A stretch of DNA of 64,000 nt, taken from contig NZ_MNPU01000017.1 in the NCBI RefSeq assembly GCF_001983165.1, forward strand, positions 51,218-115,217. Direction: 5' to 3'. The position numbers were made by a program, and so were the translations under genes. How positions within the stretch are numbered: position 1 is the first letter of the stretch; each line of letters opens with the position of its first letter. Source of the DNA: Pseudomonas gessardii (GTDB lineage Bacteria; Pseudomonadota; Gammaproteobacteria; Pseudomonadales; Pseudomonadaceae). Positions 57,922 through 64,000 of the stretch are shown here, in pieces. The notes beneath the pieces are model-generated. The model searched no databases and was not told where the DNA came from. It was given only the letters and a program-made list of their open reading frames with translations.

Positions 57922-58755
57922 TCAATCTCTCATCAAGGCAGTGACGCGAGGCTGGCCGCTGTGGGCGCCGCCGTTGTAATTGAGCAGGCGCGACAGCTCG
58001 TCTGCGCTGCGCCGCACTTGGTTCAGCAGCTCTTCAAAATTCACATGACCGATCTGCGTGGTGGGGATAGTCACGCCAAGGGCCGCCACGATGCCGCCGC
58101 TCTGGTCGCGCACGGGCGCGGCCACTGTGGAAATCGCCGACTCAAAGAACCCTTCGCCGCTGACAAAGCCGCGCTGGCGATCGGCCTGGAGCATGTCGAA
58201 CAGCTCCATCACGGTTTTTGGCGTGCAGTGGGAGTGCTGTTCCAGGTGCTCTTCGGGGTACAGCTCGCGCAGTTCGGCCAGTGACAGCTCTTCGAGGAGG
58301 ATGCGCCCCAGCACCGTGGCATGGGCCGGCAAACGGGTGCCGACGTTGACCGCGTTGGAGAACACCGAAGGCGGCGAGACCTTGGCCACGTACACGATGG
58401 AACGCCCGTCGCGCACCACCAGGTTGCTGGGGTAGTTAACCCGGTCGCACAAACGGGCCAGCAGTGGCTGGCCGAGTTCGGTCAGCTCCAGCGACGCCAG
58501 GTACTCGAAGCCCAGGCGCAGCACCGACATGCCCAGGCGGTATTCGTTGCCGCTGCGGGTGACGAAGCCCATGGTTTCCAGGGTGGTCAGCAGGCGGAAA
58601 ATGGTCGAGCGCGGCAGCGCCAGGCGCCGTGCCAGTTCCGGCGCGGTCAGGGTGCGGTTGCGCCGGCTGAACTCGCACAGCAGCAGCAAGCCGCGCTCCA
58701 GGCCCGGCACGATGTATTTATCCTGGGCGTCCTTCAGCAGATCTGAGTCGTTCAT
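57922..58755 (-). CDS. IclR-family transcriptional regulator
   Basis: The 277-aa regulator has an N-terminal winged HTH (GLERGLLLLCEFSRRNRTLTAPELARRLALPRSTIFRLLTTLETMGFVTRSGNEYRLGMSVLRLG, residues about 18-80). An effector-binding domain follows (VRDGRSIVYVAKVSPPSVFSNAVNVGTRLPAHATVLGRILL). IclR proteins control aromatic catabolic operons and bind pathway ligands. It is embedded in the operon, and its start overlaps the hydrolase stop as ATGA. The likely site of action is the AT-rich region upstream of the ABC ATPase gene; I could not define an operator. Confidence 0.93.
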   Translation of the reverse strand: MNDSDLLKDAQDKYIVPGLERGLLLLCEFSRRNRTLTAPELARRLALPRSTIFRLLTTLETMGFVTRSGNEYRLGMSVLRLGFEYLASLELTELGQPLLARLCDRVNYPSNLVVRDGRSIVYVAKVSPPSVFSNAVNVGTRLPAHATVLGRILLEELSLAELRELYPEEHLEQHSHCTPKTVMELFDMLQADRQRGFVSGEGFFESAISTVAAPVRDQSGGIVAALGVTIPTTQIGHVNFEELLNQVRRSADELSRLLNYNGGAHSGQPRVTALMRD

Positions 58756-59630
58756 AGGGTTCTACCTGTCAGGGATTGTTTGAGGGCGTAGGCCAGGCGA
58801 CCGGCAACCACCAGCGGTTGTTCGATGGGGCTGGCATGGCCGGCGTCGGCGATCAGGTTGAAGCTGGCACCCAGGGCCTTGGCTACGCCCAGGCAGGTGT
58901 CGGGCGTGGTGATGGCGTCGGCTTCGCCGCAATGCACCTCGCAGGGCATTGCCGGTTGGCCGTGGCGCAGCAAGTCGTCGCCGCACAGCAATTCGATGGC
59001 CTGGCGATAACCCAGCGGGTTCAGGCGTGCCATGTTCCAGTGCACCCAGGCCAAGGCTTCGGGCTGGGCATGGGGCGAGAGCATATGGGCGCTGCGTTGT
59101 GCGGCCAGGCCGGCGATGCCCAGGCGTTGCAGGTTGTCCAGGCGTTGCTGGCGCACTTGCTGGCGCTGCTGGCTGCGCTCAGGTGCGCCATAGCCGCGGG
59201 CCGGGCTGATCAGCACCAGGCGGCTTACGCGCTGGGCCTGGGCACTGCGGGCCAAGGCCAGGGCGGTCAGCGCGCCCAGGGAATGGCCGACCAGCACGCA
59301 CTCATTCACCTGCAGCGCATCGAGCATCTGCACCAGGCGCGCGGCGTATTGCTCGGCCTTGGGTACTTGCGATTCCAGGGGGCTGGAGTCGCCATAGCCG
59401 GGGGCGTCCCAGGCGATAATCCGCGCCTGGGCCGCCAGGTGCTGTGCCACCTGCAGCCAGGACGCCGCCCCGGAGCCGATGCCGTGCAGCAGCACCACCG
59501 CCGGCCCGGTGCCGCATTCGCGCAGGGCCTGCTGGCCACCCGCTGACGCGACCCATTGCTGGGGGAAATCGCGCTGCAGTTGGGCTTGCAGGTCGGCCGT
59601 CGGCGCGGCTTGCGTGAGTCCTGGCAACAT
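58752..59630 (-). CDS. Alpha/beta-hydrolase
   Basis: The 292-aa protein has the oxyanion region VVLLHGIGSGAASW, the nucleophile elbow VLVGHSLGALTAL (Ser), an acidic stretch near CEVHCGEADAITTPD, and the catalytic His in IADAGHASPIEQP. It could hydrolyse an ester, a lactone or a C-C bond of a ring-cleavage product, as meta-cleavage hydrolases do. It is the gene between the cupin (5 bp from its start) and the IclR regulator. The exact substrate cannot be read. Confidence 0.92.
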   Translation of the reverse strand: MLPGLTQAAPTADLQAQLQRDFPQQWVASAGGQQALRECGTGPAVVLLHGIGSGAASWLQVAQHLAAQARIIAWDAPGYGDSSPLESQVPKAEQYAARLVQMLDALQVNECVLVGHSLGALTALALARSAQAQRVSRLVLISPARGYGAPERSQQRQQVRQQRLDNLQRLGIAGLAAQRSAHMLSPHAQPEALAWVHWNMARLNPLGYRQAIELLCGDDLLRHGQPAMPCEVHCGEADAITTPDTCLGVAKALGASFNLIADAGHASPIEQPLVVAGRLAYALKQSLTGRTL

Positions 59631-59634
59631 GGGC

Positions 59635-60174
59635 TTACCCGCGCTTGATCGAGGCCAGAGGGTGCTCTGGCGGATAGGTCGGGGTGATCGGCTTTTTCGC
59701 GCCGAGCATCACGCACATCAGCGCGTCTTCGTCGCCGATGTTGATCTCTTCGCGGTACACCCCCGGCGGCACGGAAATCACGTCGCGGTCGGTGAGGATG
59801 GTTTCAAAACGCTCGCCGTCCTTTTCCAGTACCACCTTGAGTTTGCCGCGCAGCACGAAAAACACTTCTTCGACGTCAATGTGCAGGTGCGGCGGGCCTT
59901 CGTGACCGGCGGGGATAACCATGGTGGAAAAGGTGAAGTGCTCCGACGGGATGGTGTTCATGTCGGTGCTGATGCCGGTGCCGCCAGTGCCGATGTAGCG
60001 CATTTGCGCGCGGCGGAACTTGGGGTCGTAGTCGGCCTGGAACTTCAGGGCATCCCAGTCGTACTTGCGCGTCTCGTAGCGGGCGATGCGCGTGCTCATC
60101 CAGCTTTCCAGGCTGGCGCCGGCAGGGCGGTCCCAGCTTTTGGGGGTGTCGTTTTGGGCAGATAGATCAGTCAT
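59635..60174 (-). CDS. Cupin-domain protein (possible ring-cleavage or isomerising enzyme)
   Basis: I chose ATG 60174 (MTDLSAQNDTPKSW), giving 179 aa. The first cupin motif is PAGHEGPPHLHIDVEEVFFVLRGKLKVVL with His-x-His and Glu ligands, and the second is ISVPPGVYREEINIGDEDALMCVML, in which the usual His is replaced by Tyr/Arg. A metal may bind with fewer ligands than in gentisate dioxygenase. It is one cupin module. The role could be ring cleavage, isomerisation or ligand binding. Confidence 0.85.
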   Translation of the reverse strand: MTDLSAQNDTPKSWDRPAGASLESWMSTRIARYETRKYDWDALKFQADYDPKFRRAQMRYIGTGGTGISTDMNTIPSEHFTFSTMVIPAGHEGPPHLHIDVEEVFFVLRGKLKVVLEKDGERFETILTDRDVISVPPGVYREEINIGDEDALMCVMLGAKKPITPTYPPEHPLASIKRG

Positions 60175-60187
60175 GACAGTCTCCAGA

Positions 60188-60955
60188 TCAAGGCATGACG
60201 AACCCGCCGTTGACCGGCAGGGTTTGTCCAGTGATAAAGCGGGCAAGGTCGGACAGCGCGAACAGCACGGCGCCGCTGACGTCTTCGGGCAATTGCGGGC
60301 GTTGCAGGGCCCGTTGGTCGTTGTACAAACGGTGGCGCGCCTCGGGCACGTAGGCGGTGGCTTCCACCAGCACCAGGCCGGGGGCGATGGCGTTGACGGT
60401 GATGTTGCTGCTGCCCAGTTCCCGCGCCAGGCTGCGGGTCATGGCGATGATCGCGCCCTTGCTGGCCACGTAGGCCAACAGGTTCGGCGCGCCCCACAGC
60501 GGGGTGTCCGAGGCCAGGTTGACGATGGCGCCCTGGCCGCTGGCGCGCAGGGCCGGCAGGCAGGCGGTGGTCATCAGCCAGGTGCCGCGCACGTTGACCT
60601 GCATCACCTGGTCCCAGGTGTCGATGCTCAGCTCTTCGCAGCCCTTGCCCCCGGAGTTGGTGATCGAGGCGTTGTTCACCAGGCCATCGAGGCCGCCCAG
60701 CAGGCCGATCGTCGCGTCGACACAGGCCTGGATCGACGCGGGTTGCGCCAGGTCGACAGCCACGGCCTGCACGTCCAGGCCCAGCGCCCGCAGTTCACCG
60801 GCGGCCTGCTGCACACGTTCGTGCAGCACATCGGCAATCACCACCCGCGCACCGGCCTGGCCGATGGCCTGGGCAAAGGCATAGCCCAGGCCCCGGGCGC
60901 CACCGGTGACCAGCACGCGGCGGCCTGCAAGCAAAAGGTCATGGCGGCTCATCAT
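60188..60955 (-). CDS. SDR-family dehydrogenase with intact catalytic residues
   Basis: The start at 60955 overlaps the permease stop as ATGA and gives 255 aa. The cofactor motif is VTGGARGLGYAFA, with LVNNASITNSGG (NNAG-type), catalytic Ser in IVNLASDTPL and the YVASK tetrad motif in LLAYVASKGAIIAM. It ends with GQTLPVNGGFVMP. An Asp at the end of beta-2 (VIADVLHER) suggests NAD preference. It is a working short-chain dehydrogenase, in contrast to the SDR at 57123. It probably oxidises an alcohol of the pathway. Confidence 0.93.
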   Translation of the reverse strand: MMSRHDLLLAGRRVLVTGGARGLGYAFAQAIGQAGARVVIADVLHERVQQAAGELRALGLDVQAVAVDLAQPASIQACVDATIGLLGGLDGLVNNASITNSGGKGCEELSIDTWDQVMQVNVRGTWLMTTACLPALRASGQGAIVNLASDTPLWGAPNLLAYVASKGAIIAMTRSLARELGSSNITVNAIAPGLVLVEATAYVPEARHRLYNDQRALQRPQLPEDVSGAVLFALSDLARFITGQTLPVNGGFVMP

Positions 60956-61725
60956 TGGGTGCTCAACATGGCTTTGGGCATGTAGTGCAGGACGCGTTTT
61001 TCTGCCCACACCACTGCGCCGTAGGCGATCACCCCAATCAGGGTCAGCGCCACAATGGCGACGAACACCCCGGCGGTATTGCCCTGGCCCTCGGCGTCTA
61101 CCAGCAAGAAGCCCAGGCCCTGGTTGCCACCGACCAGCTCACCGACGGTGACGCCGATCACGGCCAGGGTCGAGGCGATGCGCAGGCCGGAAAACAGCGC
61201 GGCCATGGCCGACGGGAACTCCACCAGGCGGAAGATCTGCCAGCGGCTGGCGTTCATGGTGCGGACCAGGTTGATCATGTCCGGGTCGACGGTGCGGATC
61301 GCCGAGAGCACGTTGATCATCACCGGGAAGAACACGATCAGGATCGCGATCAAAATCTTCGGGTAGATGGTGTAGCCCAGCCACATCACGAACAGCGGCG
61401 CGAAGGCGACTTTGGGGGCAATCTGCAAGGCCAGGATGTACGGCGACAACATGGCTTCGGCCGCCGGCGACAGGCCCAGGGACACGCCGATCATCACCCC
61501 CAGCAGGGCGCCGAGGGCGAAGCCGACGACGATCTCCAGGGCGGTGATCAGGGTGTGTTGCAGCAGGCCGCCGGTTTGCCACATCACCAGGCCTTCCTGG
61601 GCCACACGGCTGAGTTTGGGCATGACGAACTCGGGCATGCCGAGCAGGCCGGGGCCCCATTGCCACAGCACCAGGAACAGGATCAGCAGCGCGACGCTAC
61701 CGAGCACGGAGTTGTTGTTTTTCAT
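60952..61725 (-). CDS. ABC transporter permease (SsuC/TauC/NitT type)
   Basis: The 257-aa membrane protein has six predicted helices and the EAA-like loop VRTMNASRWQIFRLVEFPSAMAALFSGLRIASTLAVIGVTVGELV. The family is typical of nitrate, sulfonate and aromatic acid importers. The start at 61725 overlaps the binding protein stop as ATGA, so the two are translationally coupled. It is the second-last gene of the transporter trio. Confidence 0.93.
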   Translation of the reverse strand: MKNNNSVLGSVALLILFLVLWQWGPGLLGMPEFVMPKLSRVAQEGLVMWQTGGLLQHTLITALEIVVGFALGALLGVMIGVSLGLSPAAEAMLSPYILALQIAPKVAFAPLFVMWLGYTIYPKILIAILIVFFPVMINVLSAIRTVDPDMINLVRTMNASRWQIFRLVEFPSAMAALFSGLRIASTLAVIGVTVGELVGGNQGLGFLLVDAEGQGNTAGVFVAIVALTLIGVIAYGAVVWAEKRVLHYMPKAMLSTQ

Positions 61726-62729
61726 TGTGTGCGTTCCTCAATGTCCCCGACCGGGCTGTCGACGAATTGGTTGGTAAAGAGCTCCTCAAGCGCGGTCGCC
61801 TGGGTGACGATGCCTTCGCTGACATAGAACTGGCGGACCTTGTCCAGGTGCTGTGGGTCGATGCGCCCGAGCACGGCCTGCCTGGCGTAGACGTGTTCGA
61901 TGTAGAGCTTGAAGATCTTCTCCAGCGAGTCTTCCTTGCCGGCATAGGCCGGCACCGCCTTGGCGAAGGTCACGGCGGCGGCGCGCGGGTCCTGGATGAT
62001 GTCGCGCATGCCTTGCAGGGTGCCCTGCACCACGCCACGCACAATCTGTGGCTGGTTCTTGATCGCGGCGTCCGAGGCGAGAATCGCCTGGGCCATGCTC
62101 TCGAAGATCTGGTCCTGGGGGATCAGCTTGATCTGCACCCCGGCTTCCTCGGCATTGATCACCCAGTCCGGCACGCCCGCCATGGCCTGGGCCTTGTTGG
62201 CGGAGAACAACTGCCAGACCCCGGCCGGGCCGGCGGCCTGGATGTTCACGTCGTTCTTGCCCAGCCCGGCTTTGCGCAGCGAGGCGAGCAGGGCGTAGTA
62301 GGTGGTGTCGGAGTACGACATCACCGTCAGGGTCTTGCCCTTGAGGTCGCTGATGCTGTTGATGTTGTCCTTGGCGTTGGTGGCGATCATCGTCACTCCG
62401 CCATCGCCCAGCACCGCCACGGCGCGCACCGGGATGCCATTGGCCCGCACCACAATCGGCGTGTCGCCGATGGCCCCGCCGATCAATGCGTTACCGGCGC
62501 CGATCTGCTTGGCCACATCCACGCCACCTTTGGCGGCGATAAAGGTCAGGTCCAGGTCCTGGGCGGTGTAGTAGCCCTTTTCCTTGGCGATGATCCACGG
62601 TGCGAACGCAGGCGAGTTGGGCGGCGCCGGCAGCAGGTAGGTGACCTTGGTCGGCTGCGCCTGGGCGGCACAGGCCATGCCGAGGCCCAGGCTGAGGGCG
62701 CAAAGACGTTGAAACAGAGACTTGAGCAT
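61722..62729 (-). CDS. ABC transporter substrate-binding protein (NMT1/SsuA-like)
   Basis: The start at 62729 (MLKSLFQRLCALSLGLGMACAAQA) has GGAG 6 bp upstream and gives a 335-aa precursor with a signal peptide. The mature protein has YLLPAPPNSPAFAPWIIAKEKGYYTAQDLDLTFIAAKGGVDVAKQIGAGNALIGGAIGDTPIVVRANGIPVRAVAVLGDGG. This is the pattern of NMT1/THI5-type binding proteins for aromatic or pyrimidine-like molecules. The ligand is probably the aromatic substrate of the operon. Confidence 0.93.
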   Translation of the reverse strand: MLKSLFQRLCALSLGLGMACAAQAQPTKVTYLLPAPPNSPAFAPWIIAKEKGYYTAQDLDLTFIAAKGGVDVAKQIGAGNALIGGAIGDTPIVVRANGIPVRAVAVLGDGGVTMIATNAKDNINSISDLKGKTLTVMSYSDTTYYALLASLRKAGLGKNDVNIQAAGPAGVWQLFSANKAQAMAGVPDWVINAEEAGVQIKLIPQDQIFESMAQAILASDAAIKNQPQIVRGVVQGTLQGMRDIIQDPRAAAVTFAKAVPAYAGKEDSLEKIFKLYIEHVYARQAVLGRIDPQHLDKVRQFYVSEGIVTQATALEELFTNQFVDSPVGDIEERTQ

Positions 62730-62768
62730 GGGGACTCCGGAATCGGTTGGGGGCCGCAAGGGCGGTGA

Positions 62769-63620
62769 TCAGTGCAGTTCGGTGTCGGCGCCGACCTGGA
62801 GCAACTCCATCAGGCGGCCGACCAGCGGGCCGATTTCCGGCAGCTTGCGGCGCTCCAGGGGGTTGTCGCGAAACGGCAGGTCGATACTGATTTCCTCGAT
62901 GATCGTGCCGGGGCGGGCGCTCATGACCAGCAAGCGGTCGGACATGGCGATGCCTTCGATCAGGTCGTGAGTGATAAACAGCGCGGTCTTCTTTTCGTCG
63001 AACAGCATCCGCGCCATGTCCTGTTGCAGGATCATCTTGGTTTGGGCATCGAGGGCCGAGAACGGCTCGTCGAGGAACAGCACCTGCGGATCGATGGCCA
63101 GGGTGCGGGCCAGGGCGGCGCGCTGGCGCATGCCGCCAGACAACTGGAACGGGTAGTGATCGGCGTAGCCATTGAGGTGGCAGCGCTCGAGCAGGTCCAG
63201 GGCCACCTTCTGCCGGGTGGCGGCCGCCACGCCCTGGATCTCCAGGCCCAGTTCGACGTTGCGGCGGATGCTGCGCCAGGGCATCAACAGGTCCTTTTGC
63301 AGCATGAACGCAACCTGCGGCACCGGCCCGGTGACCGGCTTGCCACCGACGAACACTTCCCCTTCGCTGGGGCGGTACAAGCCCGAGCCCATATTGAGAA
63401 TGGTGCTTTTGCCGCAACCGGAAGGGCCGATGATCGACACCACTTCACCCCGGCGAATCTTGAAGTTCACCTCGCGAATGGCGAAGGGCGCGTGCGCTTT
63501 ACCCTTGGCCGGGAAACATTTACCGACATTGCGAAATTCAATTTCAGTCGGCTCCAGCTCTTCCCTGAGAGCTTGGTTATTCCATTGGGGCGTTACGGCG
63601 TACATCTCTTTCACAGCCAT
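62769..63620 (-). CDS. ABC transporter ATPase (SsuB/TauB type)
   Basis: First gene of the operon. The 283-aa ATPase has Walker A GPSGCGKST, the Q-loop FMLQKDLLMPW, the signature LSGGMRQRAALARTLA, Walker B VLFLDEPFSALD and THD in FITHDLIEG. It powers import with the following binding protein and permease. M1 at 63620 has no strong ribosome site; Met6 (63605) is an alternative. The upstream region is AT-rich and should contain the operon promoter. Confidence 0.93.
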   Translation of the reverse strand: MAVKEMYAVTPQWNNQALREELEPTEIEFRNVGKCFPAKGKAHAPFAIREVNFKIRRGEVVSIIGPSGCGKSTILNMGSGLYRPSEGEVFVGGKPVTGPVPQVAFMLQKDLLMPWRSIRRNVELGLEIQGVAAATRQKVALDLLERCHLNGYADHYPFQLSGGMRQRAALARTLAIDPQVLFLDEPFSALDAQTKMILQQDMARMLFDEKKTALFITHDLIEGIAMSDRLLVMSARPGTIIEEISIDLPFRDNPLERRKLPEIGPLVGRLMELLQVGADTELH

Positions 63621-63880
63621 CAGGAAGGTACTCTGGTCTGTTTTATAGGTGATACGACGTTTAGTGCATGAACAATGCCAGTGACTTATTTCCTACGGGC
63701 TTTCAGAAAATATTCTTTGTTATTAGTGGGTTAGGTTTAATTTGATAAAGTTTTAATGTTTCATATATAAAACGTTGGTTCTTATATGGCACGAAATTGC
63801 ACACGCCCGGGCATGTAATGGGAAGTTGCGAGGAGTTGGTGCTTTTTCAGGTAACGCGGGGGAGTTATGAAAGCCTGAAT
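63621..63880. promoter_or_regulatory. AT-rich upstream region of the catabolic operon
   Basis: About 260 bp between the ATPase start and the IS30 remnant. Its central part (63690-63780) is markedly AT-rich compared with the window (for example TAATTTGATAAAGTTTTAATG). It presumably carries the operon promoter and the IclR operator, but I could not define either site. Confidence 0.5.
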
Positions 63881-64000
63881 TCAACACATAAGTGCAACGC
63901 TCACCCCTGTATGCACTTCGTACGGCGTCTTCCAGCCCAAGCGCTTGCGCGGGCGTAGATTGATCCTCGCTACTGTCCGATTGACGGCTTCGACGGTCAG
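63881..64000 (-). mobile_element. 3' end of an IS30-family transposase gene (partial)
   Basis: On the minus strand the frame from 64000 to TGA at 63881-63883 reads LTVEAVNRTVARINLRPRKR, then LGWKTPYEVHTGVSVALMC. RPRKxLGWxTPxEV near the C-terminus is diagnostic for IS30-family transposases. The 5' part of the gene and the other end of the element lie beyond the window. The inverted repeat end should lie within about 63860-63900 but cannot be defined without the other end. Confidence 0.88.

Noticed and set aside
59635..60174. Calling the cupin gentisate 1,2-dioxygenase
   Set aside because: It has only one cupin module of 179 aa and the second motif lacks the usual His; the enzyme name would be unsupported.

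Overview
The window reads as chromosome of a Pseudomonas of the fluorescens group. GC content is high and wobble positions are GC-rich. Pseudomonas REP/REPIN hairpins sit between genes. The uvrD / GGDEF-EAL / RpiR / pycR-pycA-pycB block is in the order known from other pseudomonads, where it lies in the oriC-proximal part of the chromosome (established knowledge, not testable here). No rRNA, tRNA or CRISPR array was seen.

Layout. 1-4.5 kb: end of a CobW-like gene, a DUF3301 protein, pyridoxal kinase PdxY, an acyl-CoA thioesterase, a CPA2 cation/proton antiporter and a SUKH-type protein. 4.5-11.9 kb: a compact iron/heme acquisition locus on the minus strand with a Fur box, FecI-like sigma factor, FecR-like anti-sigma, STN-domain TonB receptor, a secreted TbpB-barrel (hemophilin-like) protein and a Slam-type (type XI) outer-membrane translocator. 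12-24.3 kb: Tim44-like protein, UvrD, a GGDEF-EAL protein, an RpiR regulator behind a perfect HexR-type operator, and pycR divergent from the two-subunit pyruvate carboxylase. 24.3-30.8 kb: an autotransporter barrel, a hipA-hipB toxin-antitoxin pair with three evenly spaced operators, two GNATs with a PaiB-like protein, and a divergent MocR regulator whose linker DNA carries a 12-bp-periodic array of DnaA boxes. 30.8-43.5 kb: two paralogous giant DUF6543 'dermonecrotic toxin'-type proteins (1536 and 1523 aa) flanking an AraC regulator, an acetylpolyamine amidohydrolase and a PotF-like polyamine-binding protein. 43.5-47.7 kb: asparaginase, an alanine/glycine:cation symporter and a porin.

48.0-63.6 kb is one long minus-strand run of 18 tightly packed genes, many with 1-11 bp overlaps. 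It starts with an ABC importer (ATPase, binding protein, permease). It continues with an SDR, cupin, alpha/beta hydrolase, IclR regulator, a second SDR without the YxxxK catalytic motif, a ThDP enzyme, an L-aspartate-dehydrogenase-family protein, aldehyde dehydrogenase, VOC dioxygenase, FAD monooxygenase, two small proteins, a Rieske oxygenase, a RidA-family deaminase and a ferredoxin reductase. This looks like uptake and ring oxidation of an unidentified, probably nitrogen-containing aromatic or heterocyclic compound. The right edge cuts an IS30-family transposase lying upstream of this operon.

The signals most worth following are the DnaA-box array inside the MocR gene, the ECF-controlled hemophilin/Slam locus, the hipAB operator array, the HexR-type box of the RpiR paralogue, and the catabolic operon.
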